Assembly: GCA_016200025.1 (NCBI GenBank)
Contig: JACQFO010000031.1
Coordinates: 1 to 23,325, forward strand
DNA length: 23,325 nt
Origin: Nitrososphaerota archaeon
GTDB taxonomy: Archaea > Thermoproteota > Nitrososphaeria > Nitrososphaerales > Gagatemarchaeaceae
Direction: 5' to 3'
Shown here: one piece after another, positions 7,050 to 14,645 of the stretch
How the letters are laid out: the number at the start of each line of letters is the position of its first letter
Position numbering within the stretch: the first letter of the stretch is position 1
The notes under the pieces: model-generated
The model's input: only the letters and a program-made list of their open reading frames with translations
Told to the model about the DNA's origin: nothing
Databases searched by the model: none
Program-made: the position numbers and the translations under genes

Positions 7050-7895
7050 ATGCGATATCCAAAAGACATCGAAATTTGGGAGTCAGCACCCGGCAGGAGG
7101 CTCGCCGAGGTGGTCATCCAGGTCAACAATGTCAAAGGAGCAATGGCAGATTGCAGCCGGGTCGTCTCCGAACCGGGGGTGAACATGCTGACCGGGTTCC
7201 ATGCGGCGCCGGGAACGTCTACGCTCGCAAGGTGGAGTTTCTTCGCGGACGTCACAGACGCCAAGGTGGAGCTCTCTGAGCTCAAAGAGCGCCTTCGGAG
7301 CGTGCCAACCGTAGTTTCCGTCGACGTTATGGCTTCGGAAGACGGGTTCATGGTCGACAAGCAGCACTTTCCGGTCCAGTGGTCAGGAAGGAGGGCGATA
7401 ATCTTCAGGGCCGACGCCCTGAGCGAGATGCTCCAGCGCCTATGGAGCGTGTTCGGGAGCGGGGCGGGGACGATAGTCGACCAGATGGCGGAGACGATGG
7501 GGAGGCACTTCGCCAACGAGACCGTGGAAGACTTCGGGAGAGACTTCGCAAAGGCCCAGCTGGACGAGCTCCTCATGTCCTATACAGCGCTGGGATACGC
7601 AGACGTTGCAATCGAGCGGAGCAAGACCGCGGACTTCCCGGTGGTCGTGCACACCAAGAAGCTCTTCGAGTGCGAGGCCAACGCAAAGAAGCGGCTCCAC
7701 AGGAAGAGCGTCTTCTTCAGGGCCCACCTCCGAGGGTTCATGTCGGCTCTGTTCGGCGAAGTGTTCGAAGTCACGGAAGTCCAATGCCTGACCGAAGGAG
7801 ACGACGTGTGTTCGTTCGGAATCACCGTCCGGGACGACCCGCTCGAGCAGGTGACGATCAGGCCCGCCGAGAGGCAGACCAAAGGCCGCATCTAA
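7050..7895 (+). CDS. ACT domain-V4R domain sensor protein
   Basis: The protein has 281 residues from ATG 7050; an in-frame TTG at 7023 would leave no room for the promoter. Residues about 18-95 have the beta-alpha-beta pattern of an ACT regulatory domain (RLAEVVIQVNNVKGAMADCSRVV, then KVELSELKERLRSVPTVVSVDV). The C-terminal half matches the V4R (4-vinyl reductase) small-molecule-binding fold: a helical stretch FGRDFAKAQLDELL, and the signature RAHLRGFMSALFGEVFEVTEVQCLTEGD...CSF. Cys208, Cys246 and Cys254 fit the metal-binding cysteines of that family. V4R proteins bind hydrocarbons or other small hydrophobic ligands and often act as sensors. Combined with ACT, this suggests a soluble dual-ligand sensor. 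It carries no DNA-binding domain, so it may act through the divergent regulator. Confidence 0.75.
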   Translation: MRYPKDIEIWESAPGRRLAEVVIQVNNVKGAMADCSRVVSEPGVNMLTGFHAAPGTSTLARWSFFADVTDAKVELSELKERLRSVPTVVSVDVMASEDGFMVDKQHFPVQWSGRRAIIFRADALSEMLQRLWSVFGSGAGTIVDQMAETMGRHFANETVEDFGRDFAKAQLDELLMSYTALGYADVAIERSKTADFPVVVHTKKLFECEANAKKRLHRKSVFFRAHLRGFMSALFGEVFEVTEVQCLTEGDDVCSFGITVRDDPLEQVTIRPAERQTKGRI

Positions 7896-7900
7896 CCAAG

Positions 7901-7908
7901 CTTTTAAT
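7901..7908 (+). promoter_or_regulatory. TATA box for the gene at 7935
   Basis: CTTTTAAT is centred about 30 nt before ATG 7935 and fits a near-leaderless transcript, so the gene is not simply cotranscribed with the ACT-V4R gene. Confidence 0.5.
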
Positions 7909-7934
7909 CAACACCAAGAGGCGGCCGAACTGCG

Positions 7935-8498
7935 ATGCCTCTGAAGGACAGGCGGGACGATTACTCCTGGGGCGCTACGAGGTTCGACGCGGTCCGGCTA
8001 CTGACCGACAAGAGGAAGTATTCCCCTGACGAAAAAGTGAACGCCCAGGTCGGCTTCCGGGTCGTCGGAGGCCTGAGGGAAGCATTCCATCCTGATGTCT
8101 GGACCGTTGCCTGGGAAGACTTCGACAAGATCCTCAGGCTCACCATGAGGCTCTCTGTCGGGGCGAAGCGCGGCCCGCTAACGAAACGCCTTGCGGAGAT
8201 CAAGAAGGAGGTGAGGAGGGCCAGCTTCTACTGGAGCAGGGACCCAGACCTGCCCTATAGGATATGGGCGATGATAGTCCCCGAAGACGGCGGGCCGCCG
8301 AAGATTCCTGCCAACGTCGAAGACGCGAAGTCCAAGATGCTCGACGTAACAAAGACCCTGACCTTCCCTGCCTCGGACCTAGGGGCAGGAAGGCACAAGC
8401 TCGTCGGGGACGCGCACGCCCGCTGGGGTCGCAGGAGTTTCATAGAAAAGGGGAGGGTGGCGGGGAAGTCGAAGGCGACGGTGATCGAGATTGGCTGA
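7935..8498 (+). CDS. Hypothetical protein, 187 residues
   Basis: I do not recognise a family. The start is ATG 7935 with its own TATA box. The protein is soluble and basic, with no signal peptide, membrane helix or cysteine. The N-terminus (PLKDRRDDYSWGATRFDAVRLLTDKRKYSPDEKVNAQVGF) could be the first strands of a beta-sandwich, and KLVGDAHARWGRRSFIEKGR near the C-terminus also alternates like beta strands. The middle (residues 65-120) is more helical and charged. The pattern YSPDEKVNAQVGF followed later by DLGAGRHKLVGDAHARWG resembles Ig-like immunity or ligand-binding folds in general, but this is weak. The stop overlaps the TTG start of the OsmC gene by 8 nt, so the two are cotranscribed and translationally coupled. 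Confidence 0.7.
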   Translation: MPLKDRRDDYSWGATRFDAVRLLTDKRKYSPDEKVNAQVGFRVVGGLREAFHPDVWTVAWEDFDKILRLTMRLSVGAKRGPLTKRLAEIKKEVRRASFYWSRDPDLPYRIWAMIVPEDGGPPKIPANVEDAKSKMLDVTKTLTFPASDLGAGRHKLVGDAHARWGRRSFIEKGRVAGKSKATVIEIG

Positions 8499-8910
8499 CG
8501 AGTGGCTAGCGGAGGTCAAGTGGGCGGGGGACAACATGTTCACGGGCTCGGACACTTCAGGACACACGGTCGTCTACGACTCTGCAGACGGTGTGCAAAA
8601 GGGGATCGGTCCGATGAGGAGCCTCCTGACCGCACTGGGCGCGTGCGCCGGGATGGACATCGTAGCCGTCCTTCACAAGCGGAAACAGAACCTGACGGCG
8701 CTGAAAGTCCTGGTCAAGGGAGGGCGCCCTGAGCATGGGCTCCCGAAGCCGTGGACCTCGATTCAGATCAAGTACGTCCTGACCGGCAAGGACCTGCAGC
8801 AGAAGTACGTGGAGGAGGCGATAAGGGACAGCACGGAGAAGTTCTGCAGCGTAGGGGCGACCCTCTCCCCGACCGCGAAGATAACGCACACCTACGAGAT
8901 ATTGGCCTAG
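8491..8910 (+). CDS. OsmC/Ohr-family thiol peroxidase-like protein
   Basis: A 139-residue OsmC-like protein. Family members reduce organic hydroperoxides using a reactive cysteine pair. Both cysteines are present: Cys52 in TALGACAGMDIV, at the start of the central helix, and Cys119 in KFCSVGATLS near the C-terminus. The N-terminal strands (WLAEVKWAGDNMFTGSDTSGHTVVYD) and the C-terminal ITHTYEI strand also fit. The length is that of the YhfA/OsmC subfamily. The start is TTG 8491, overlapping the preceding stop by 8 nt; no alternative start lies before the first conserved strand. The stop TAG shares a CTAG palindrome with the stop of the convergent dehydrogenase gene. Confidence 0.88.
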   Translation: MADEWLAEVKWAGDNMFTGSDTSGHTVVYDSADGVQKGIGPMRSLLTALGACAGMDIVAVLHKRKQNLTALKVLVKGGRPEHGLPKPWTSIQIKYVLTGKDLQQKYVEEAIRDSTEKFCSVGATLSPTAKITHTYEILA

Positions 8911-9935
8911 ACTGTCAGGACCAGCTTCCCGAAGTGCCTTCTGGCCTCCATCTTCTCCTGGGCTTCGGCCGCCCGGCTGAGGGGATACTCGCTGTCGACG
9001 ACCGCCCTGAGCCTCCCGGCATTGAACAGCTCAACGACCTTCAGCAGCTCCCCCTTGCTGGCCATGAAGCTCCCGTAGATGGTGAGCTCCCTGTTGTACA
9101 CATATCTCAGGTCGGTCGTCACGTCCGCGCCCGAGGTCGCCCCGCACAGGACGAGCCTCCCTCCCTTCGCAAGCGCCTTCACGCTCCCGTCCCAGGTATC
9201 CTTCCCCACGTGCTCCACCACCACGTCGACCCCTCTCTTCCCCGTCAGCTTCCTTGTCTCTTCGAGGACGTCCTGCTTGTAGTGGTCCACGACCTCGTCG
9301 GCTCCCAGCTCCCTCGCCTTCTTCGCCTTCTCTCCGTCCCCCGCAGTCGCGATGACCCGGGCCCCGAAGAGCTTCGCGACCTGAATCGCGGCCGAACCGA
9401 CCCCGGAGTTCGCCCCCAGGACGAGCACCGTGTCCCCGGCCCCGATAGCCGCCTTCGTCACGAGCATGTGGTAGGCGGTAAGGAATACCAGCGGAAATGA
9501 GGCGGCATCCACGAAGTTCATCCCGGCCGGTTTCGCGATCAGGTTCCGCCGGGGGGCCTTCACAAGCTCCGCATAGCCCCCGTCGTTCCCGTACCCCAGG
9601 ATGGAGTAGTACCTGCACTGGTTGTCCTTTCCGAGGAGGCACTTTTCGCACCTGCCGCACCCGAGCCCCGGGTTCACTATGACCTCGTCCCCCTTCCGAA
9701 GTGCGGTCTCCTCCCCGGGGACCCACTCGACCGTCCCGGCTATGTCGCTCCCGGAGATGTGGGGGAGCGGGATTTCCACGTTCCTCAGCCCGTTCCTCGC
9801 CCAGATGTCAAGATGGTTCAGGGCGCACGCCCTGACCCTGACCAGCGCCTCGTCAGCGTTCGGCTCCGGGTCGGGCACGTCTTCGTACTGCAGCACCTCG
9901 GGCCCGCCGTGCCTGTGGAACCTTACGGCTTTCAT
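8907..9935 (-). CDS. Zinc-type medium-chain dehydrogenase/quinone oxidoreductase
   Basis: A 342-residue MDR-superfamily NAD(P)H oxidoreductase. The N-terminal GroES-like domain carries the four structural-zinc cysteines Cys93, Cys96, Cys99 and Cys107 (GCGRCEKCLLGKDNQC). The nucleotide-binding Rossmann motif is LVLGANSGVG (171-180). The usual catalytic-zinc ligands are not conserved: the Cys-x-Thr-Asp site reads ALNHLDIW and the Gly-His-Glu site reads SGSDIAG. It is therefore structurally zinc-bound but probably lacks catalytic zinc, as in many quinone-oxidoreductase-like members annotated as zinc-binding alcohol dehydrogenases. The substrate is unknown. The start ATG 9935 has a TATA-like TAAATAG 28 nt upstream (leaderless). 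Confidence 0.9.
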   Translation of the reverse strand: MKAVRFHRHGGPEVLQYEDVPDPEPNADEALVRVRACALNHLDIWARNGLRNVEIPLPHISGSDIAGTVEWVPGEETALRKGDEVIVNPGLGCGRCEKCLLGKDNQCRYYSILGYGNDGGYAELVKAPRRNLIAKPAGMNFVDAASFPLVFLTAYHMLVTKAAIGAGDTVLVLGANSGVGSAAIQVAKLFGARVIATAGDGEKAKKARELGADEVVDHYKQDVLEETRKLTGKRGVDVVVEHVGKDTWDGSVKALAKGGRLVLCGATSGADVTTDLRYVYNRELTIYGSFMASKGELLKVVELFNAGRLRAVVDSEYPLSRAAEAQEKMEARRHFGKLVLTV

Positions 9936-9959
9936 CGGCCGCCCGCGTTCGTCCTGCTT

Positions 9960-9969
9960 CTATTTACCC
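9960..9969 (-). promoter_or_regulatory. TATA box for the dehydrogenase gene
   Basis: On the minus strand it reads GGGTAAATAG, centred about 28 nt before ATG 9935, giving a leaderless mRNA. Confidence 0.5.
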
Positions 9970-10026
9970 TTCCGCGGACACTTTCACCAAACCCTCTACT
10001 GTTCGTTCCAAGTAGCGCATAATCAA

Positions 10027-10035
10027 AGTTATAAG
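10027..10035 (+). promoter_or_regulatory. TATA box for orc1/cdc6
   Basis: AGTTATAAG lies about 35 nt before ATG 10066 and predicts a leader under 10 nt. It supports ATG 10066 as the start rather than the out-of-frame ATG at 10050. Confidence 0.55.
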
Positions 10036-10065
10036 CCGAAAACCGAGGAATGGTCGGAAAACTGA

Positions 10066-12300
10066 ATGGTGGCTCAGCGCTCCGTTTTCCGGGACGAAGA
10101 CATCCTCTTCCCCGGATACATCCCGCCGCGCATCCCCCACCGCGACGACGCCCTGAAGAAACTCGAGCTCTACTTCCAGAGCGTGGCGCAGAGCGCCTCG
10201 AAGGCCAGCCAGAACGTCCTCCTCTACGGCCCGGTCGGGTGCCATAGGAAAGGACAACTTGTCTTGATGTTTGACGGGTCATTCGAGCGCGTCGAGGATG
10301 TCACTGAGGGAGACTTGCTGATGGGTCCAGATAGTACTTCAAGAAGAGTGCTTGAAACGGTTCACGGTTCTGGAAAGATGATAGAGGTCCAGCCGATAAA
10401 GGGGAACCCGTTTGTGGTTTCCGAAGATCACATTCTGACAATCATACAAACCAGATTGAGGAAACACCCACGGAAACCATCTGAAGATACTGAAGGAATA
10501 ATCAAAGATATCAGAGTAAGCGAGCTACTGAAGCTTCCGAGCTGGTACGTCGGCCCCAAGGGACTTTACAAGTTGATGAGAACTGGCGTCGATTTCCCTC
10601 AGATATCAGCTGGACCGATGGATCCTTACTTTCTTGGTGTATATTTAGGGGACGGAAGCAACGCCAACGGTTCTATCTCAATCACTTCAGCGGACCAGGA
10701 AATAGCGACTGTTGTAAATAGCCAATCTGGGAAATACCTGTTAAAGGTACGCCAATACCCAGCAGGCCAAGCCCAAAATTATGTGCTGACTTCGGGGAGG
10801 ACTGGACGGGCGTTACAAAATGGAGTGGCCAAAGACCTAGTCGAGTTAGGGCTTTACAAGAAAACATCCGAATCGAAGTTCATTCCCTCTCAGTATAAGC
10901 TAGGGTCGAGAAGAACTCGCCTAGAAGTTCTAGCTGGATTGCTGGACACAGACGGTAGCCTACAATCAGGATGCTTTGATTTCATCACCAAATCGAAACA
11001 CCTCGCTGATGACGTGGCATTTGTATCTAGAAGCCTGGGATTCTACGTTTTTGCCAGGGAGAAGCTCTCCCATGATCAATTCGGCCATGTTGGACTGTAT
11101 CACAGAGTTGGAATTTCAGGCGACGTTTCCAAAATCCCTACTAGAATCAGTAGAAAACAGGCACCAACAAGAAGACAGAAGAAGAGCGTCCTGAGGACCG
11201 GGTTCACATTAAAGTCTCTGGGAGAAGAGGAATACTTCGGTTTCAGAGTCGATTCCGACCAACGATATCTCTTGGATGATTTCACAGTAACGCACAATTC
11301 CGGCAAGACCATGATTGCGGACAAGCTGTTCGACACTCTCCCGAGGAAGGCCGCCCTGTACGGAAACATGGTGAAGACGCTCCACGTCAACTGCAGGATC
11401 GACAGGTCGCTCCAGGCTGTGATGCTGAAGGCGCTCAACTTCCTCGGACAGAGCTATCCGTCGCGGGGGTACAGCTTCGAGGAGCTGCTGTCCGTCCTCG
11501 TGGAGACGCTGAAGGAAAGCCACGCGCACCTGGTCATAGCCTTTGACGAAGTCGATTCCCTGATAACGTCCGACCCGTCCGCGCTGTACATCATAACGCG
11601 TCTGAAGGAGACAGTGCAGGGGAAGCAGGTCCTCTCCTCCCTCCTTATCTCGAAGACCCTGGACTACATGAAGGCGGTCGACCTCAGCACGCTCAGCTCG
11701 GTCCAGATGAACAAGGTCGAGCTCGACCCGTACGACGCCCCCCAGCTCCTGGACATCATAGCTTCGAGGAGCGAGGACGCGTTCGCCGACGGAGCCCTGA
11801 GCGAGAACGCGATGGAGCTGGCCGCGGAAATAGCGGGCATATACGGGGACGCGAGATACGCCCTCGAGCTGGTCTGGAGGGCAGGGAAGCTGGCCGACCT
11901 GGCCGGTTCCACGCGGGTTCTTCCTGACCACGTCAGGTCAGCCAAGGGGGAGGTCCCGCCCCAGTTCAGGAAGGAGGAGCTCCGGTACCTCAGCAGGCAC
12001 CAGAAGCTGATACTCATGGCCGTCTCGAAACTGCTCAAGAAGGACGAGTCGACCCGCGTCACCATCGGGGAGGTCGAAAAGAGCTACAGCGCGCTCTGCG
12101 AAAGCATCTCCCTCGCGCCGAACCGGCACACGCAGGTCTGGAGCGACGTCAACGAGCTCTCCAGGAAGGGGATCATCCAGACCGAGCTGTCCGGGAAGGG
12201 GATGAGGGGGAGGACCACCCTGATAGGGCTCTCCATCGTGTCCGCCAAGGAGCTGATAGGTGAGCTGGAGAAGGAGATGGCCCCCGACGTTAGAGGTTGA
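10066..12300 (+). CDS. cdc6: Orc1/Cdc6 replication initiator interrupted by an intein
   Basis: This gene encodes a 744-residue precursor. Removing residues 59-411 (the intein) leaves a 391-residue Orc1/Cdc6, the AAA+ protein that binds archaeal origins and loads MCM. The N-extein ends LLYGPVG and the C-extein begins SGKTMIADK, so splicing rebuilds an intact Walker A motif GPVGSGKT. Walker B is VIAFDEVDSL with Asp494 and Glu495 in precursor numbering. A sensor-2-like GIYGDARYAL lies near 590-600. The C-terminal winged-helix domain occupies about 640-744. Without splicing the protein cannot bind ATP, so initiator activity depends on intein removal. A small wHTH gene overlaps its 3' end. It converges with rfcL, another replication gene. 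Confidence 0.95.
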   Translation: MVAQRSVFRDEDILFPGYIPPRIPHRDDALKKLELYFQSVAQSASKASQNVLLYGPVGCHRKGQLVLMFDGSFERVEDVTEGDLLMGPDSTSRRVLETVHGSGKMIEVQPIKGNPFVVSEDHILTIIQTRLRKHPRKPSEDTEGIIKDIRVSELLKLPSWYVGPKGLYKLMRTGVDFPQISAGPMDPYFLGVYLGDGSNANGSISITSADQEIATVVNSQSGKYLLKVRQYPAGQAQNYVLTSGRTGRALQNGVAKDLVELGLYKKTSESKFIPSQYKLGSRRTRLEVLAGLLDTDGSLQSGCFDFITKSKHLADDVAFVSRSLGFYVFAREKLSHDQFGHVGLYHRVGISGDVSKIPTRISRKQAPTRRQKKSVLRTGFTLKSLGEEEYFGFRVDSDQRYLLDDFTVTHNSGKTMIADKLFDTLPRKAALYGNMVKTLHVNCRIDRSLQAVMLKALNFLGQSYPSRGYSFEELLSVLVETLKESHAHLVIAFDEVDSLITSDPSALYIITRLKETVQGKQVLSSLLISKTLDYMKAVDLSTLSSVQMNKVELDPYDAPQLLDIIASRSEDAFADGALSENAMELAAEIAGIYGDARYALELVWRAGKLADLAGSTRVLPDHVRSAKGEVPPQFRKEELRYLSRHQKLILMAVSKLLKKDESTRVTIGEVEKSYSALCESISLAPNRHTQVWSDVNELSRKGIIQTELSGKGMRGRTTLIGLSIVSAKELIGELEKEMAPDVRG
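10240..11298 (+). mobile_element. LAGLIDADG intein within the Walker A loop of Orc1/Cdc6
   Basis: The intein is 353 residues, running from Cys59 to Asn411 of the precursor. Splicing elements: Cys at position 1 (CHRKGQL), a block-B-like SEDHIL with His122, the C-terminal VTHN, and Ser as the +1 extein residue. Two dodecapeptide endonuclease motifs, LGVYLGDG (190-197) and LAGLLDTDG (289-297), both keep their acidic residue, so the homing endonuclease may still be active. By eye the DNA is clearly more AT-rich than both exteins, with many A/T third positions, consistent with horizontal arrival. The target is the invariant P-loop codons, a classic conserved intein site in ATPases. Confidence 0.95.
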
Positions 12301-12583
12301 GAGGCTCTTCTCCTCCTACGGGAGGACGAAGGTCCTGACGGTCATGCTGGAGAGCGGGGAGCTGAACATCTCCGAGATCACGAGGAGGTCAGGCCTTTCG
12401 CACAGCTCTGCCGCGAGGCATCTCGAGTTCCTCGAGCGCTCGGGGATACTCTCGGAGAAGAAGTTCAACAGGATCAGGATCTTCAGGGTCGAGCGGACGA
12501 ACCCGCTCGTGGGGGCGCTCGCGAAGTTCATGTCGGACTGGAAGGCCGCCGAGGACCCGCTCATTCGAGGACAGTACGCCTAG
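12260..12583 (+). CDS. Small winged-helix (ArsR-like) DNA-binding protein
   Basis: A 107-residue protein with one winged helix at about 17-80: VERLFSSYGRTKVLTVMLESGELNISEITRRSGLSHSSAARHLEFLERSGIL, followed by a basic wing (SEKKFNRIRIFRV). No metal-binding cysteines are seen, so ArsR-type metal sensing is unlikely. The only in-frame start before the domain is GTG 12260, which overlaps the 3' end of orc1/cdc6 by 41 nt, so it is cotranscribed with the initiator gene. Small wHTH genes next to cdc6 recur in archaea, and a role in controlling cdc6 is possible but inferred. Confidence 0.78.
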   Translation: MSWRRRWPPTLEVERLFSSYGRTKVLTVMLESGELNISEITRRSGLSHSSAARHLEFLERSGILSEKKFNRIRIFRVERTNPLVGALAKFMSDWKAAEDPLIRGQYA

Positions 12584-12623
12584 CAGGAAAGGCGGCAGGA
12601 GACCCTGGAAAAAGGTCGCACGT

Positions 12624-13793
12624 CTACCTCCTTCGGAAGGCCTCTTTCTCGACGAACGCGGCATAGTTCTCCTCCAGGCCCAGGGAAGCGACGAACTCCT
12701 CCCTGAATTGCCTGTCCCTGCACATCAGCATCAAGTACGGAACGTCCTCGACGAGAGACCCCCTCGCGCTAATCCCGAGCCTCCTACCCGCGGAGTGTGC
12801 GATGTCCTTGAGCTTCCTAGAGTCGTTCCAGATCCTGAGCTGGAGCAGCCAGGGAACCGCATCCACTGTGTAGGCAGCCCCGCCGTCCCCCACCGCCTCC
12901 CAGACGTCAGAGGCCAGCATCGAATCGAGGTACCTGAGCAGCCTCCAGTCCTGGCCCCTGAAGATCCTGCCCATCAGGACGTCTGCCCTCGAGACGGCGT
13001 CGAGCGCGGCTGCCCTCCTCTCCTCGAGGATCTTCGCCCTCGCGACCGCTGCGAAAATGTCCCTCACCTTGTCCCTCGGCTGTCCGGGGTAGGCGCGGAG
13101 GGCCTTCAGCGCCCCCTCCCTGTTGTGAGAGCCGAAGAAGGAGTTGATCGCCTGCGACGTCGTGAGCTCCTCGTCCTTTGCCGCCGGGAGACCGCTCTGG
13201 AGGGAGTTGATCGCCGCCCTCATGTCCCCGTTTGCCTTCTCCGCGACCCCGGCCAGCTCTGCATCGTCAGCGACGAGCCCCTCTGATTCGGCTACCGCTC
13301 TCAGACGACCTACGACCTCGGCCGCGTCGATTCTTCCGAAGGGCATCTTCGTCGTCACGTTCGAGAGTTTCCTCACTTCGTCGGCTTCCGGGTCGTTGGC
13401 AGCCATCACCACCGGATTCTCGCTCTTCCTGACCGCGTCCTTGATGAAATCGATGGCCCCGTAGTCGGACCTCCCCGCCAGACCGTCGACCTCGTCCAGG
13501 AAGATTAGGCTCCTCGTTCCGTACAAGTTCGTCGACGAAATGGCCTCGCCGAGCTTCTTGGTCAGCCTCTCCTTCGTCCGCGTGTCGCTCGCGTTGAGCT
13601 CTACGAGGTTCATTCCCATCTTGTCCGCCAGCAGGTGGACTGTGGTCGTCTTTCCCGAGCCTGGCGGCCCGACGAGCAGTGCCGCCCTTACGCCGGGCTT
13701 CCACTTTGCCAGCCATACGTAGAGCTTCCTCCTTGTTTCTACGTTCCCGACGACTTCCTCGAGGTCTTTCGGCCTATGAGTCTCTACCCACAA
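12624..13793 (-). CDS. rfcL: Replication factor C large subunit
   Basis: The large subunit of the clamp loader that places PCNA on DNA; a AAA+ ATPase of 389 residues from the chosen start. In that numbering, Walker A is GPPGSGKT (42-49), Walker B is LIFLDEVDG with Asp99 and Glu100, and sensor 1 is VVMAANDPE. The region LNASDTRTKE is typical of RfcL. A longer frame reaches ATG 13844, but homologues start with WVExxRPKxL, and here TTG 13793 directly precedes WVETHRPKDL. That TTG comes one base after the TGA of the prenyltransferase gene and has GGAGGGGGG about 10 nt upstream. The C-terminus is short and I see no clear PIP box. It is the last gene of the endA-like/prenyltransferase/rfcL operon. 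Confidence 0.93.
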   Translation of the reverse strand: MWVETHRPKDLEEVVGNVETRRKLYVWLAKWKPGVRAALLVGPPGSGKTTTVHLLADKMGMNLVELNASDTRTKERLTKKLGEAISSTNLYGTRSLIFLDEVDGLAGRSDYGAIDFIKDAVRKSENPVVMAANDPEADEVRKLSNVTTKMPFGRIDAAEVVGRLRAVAESEGLVADDAELAGVAEKANGDMRAAINSLQSGLPAAKDEELTTSQAINSFFGSHNREGALKALRAYPGQPRDKVRDIFAAVARAKILEERRAAALDAVSRADVLMGRIFRGQDWRLLRYLDSMLASDVWEAVGDGGAAYTVDAVPWLLQLRIWNDSRKLKDIAHSAGRRLGISARGSLVEDVPYLMLMCRDRQFREEFVASLGLEENYAAFVEKEAFRRR

Positions 13794-13794
13794 G

Positions 13795-14640
13795 TCAGAG
13801 CCCCCCTCCAATGAACACCACGAGACCGGAGAGCATCCCTGCAAGCGCTACTCTCTTCACCCTGTACGCGTTCGGCGGGTCGGCCTTCCTGACGATGGAC
13901 CACGCGAGGTAGACGAAGACCACATCCGGGACCGCAACTCCGTACGCGTAGTATCCATTCGCCAGTCCGAAGACGACTGGAATCCAACTGGAGGCGACCG
14001 CCAGCAGGAAGAACCCCGCCCCGACGGCGGAGGCCGCCCTCATCCCGGAGCTCCTCGCCACTGATGCGACCCCCCTCTTCTCGTCGCCCGGGGTGTCCGC
14101 CATCGCCTTCACCACCTCCCTCCCTACCCCCGAGGAGAAGGAAGTAGCTGCCATAATCAGCAGCAGCGACCCACCCACGGACCCTCCTGAAACTACTCCA
14201 CCGTAGATGAAGGGTATGGCCAGCGAGGATGCCACGATCAAGTTTCCGAAGATCCCCTTCCTCTTCGCCCAGCTGTCGTAGAGCCAAGACAGGAAGGCGT
14301 ACGACATGGCGATGACCACTGCGACCGGGTTCAGAGAAGCGACAGAAGCAGCCACCCCTCCCGCAAGGACAATGACTGAGACCCTATTCGCGTCCTGGAC
14401 GGACACTTTCCCGCTCGGGATCGGCCTGTCCGGGCGGTTGATTCTGTCGACCTCCACGTCGTAGACATCGTTCACAGCCATCGAATATGCGCAGACCAGG
14501 AATCCCGTGAGGAACCCAAGAACGGTCTGCAGTACGGGAATCGAGGGGGGCTTGGAAACGAACTCTCCGACGACCACCGCGAACCCGATCATGGCGCAGT
14601 TGACGGGGCGGATCAGTGCGACTCCCGCGCGGAGGTCCAT
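13795..14640 (-). CDS. Digeranylgeranylglyceryl-phosphate synthase (UbiA family)
   Basis: A 281-residue integral-membrane prenyltransferase. It adds the second geranylgeranyl chain to geranylgeranylglyceryl phosphate in archaeal ether-lipid synthesis. The first Asp-rich motif is NDVYDVEVD (57-65), followed by RINRPDRPIPSG. The second is ADTPGDEKRG (181-190, Asp182 and Asp186). Both bind Mg-diphosphate. Seven to nine hydrophobic helices are visible. VNDVxDVEVDRINRPDRPIPSG is characteristic of the archaeal lipid enzymes rather than of ubiquinone or heme prenyltransferases. The start ATG 14640 lies 5 nt after the endA-like stop, and the stop is one base before the rfcL start. Confidence 0.92.
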   Translation of the reverse strand: MDLRAGVALIRPVNCAMIGFAVVVGEFVSKPPSIPVLQTVLGFLTGFLVCAYSMAVNDVYDVEVDRINRPDRPIPSGKVSVQDANRVSVIVLAGGVAASVASLNPVAVVIAMSYAFLSWLYDSWAKRKGIFGNLIVASSLAIPFIYGGVVSGGSVGGSLLLIMAATSFSSGVGREVVKAMADTPGDEKRGVASVARSSGMRAASAVGAGFFLLAVASSWIPVVFGLANGYYAYGVAVPDVVFVYLAWSIVRKADPPNAYRVKRVALAGMLSGLVVFIGGGL

Positions 14641-14645
14641 GGGCG

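Noticed and set aside
8751..9500. Long plus-strand frame opposite the dehydrogenase gene
   Set aside because: It is an antisense frame caused by GC-rich codon bias. The minus-strand gene has clear family motifs and the plus frame has none.
9936..10065. Possible replication origin upstream of orc1/cdc6
   Set aside because: Archaeal origins often sit next to cdc6, but this 130-bp gap shows no clear origin-recognition-box repeats and no long AT-rich unwinding stretch, and both flanking promoters fill it.
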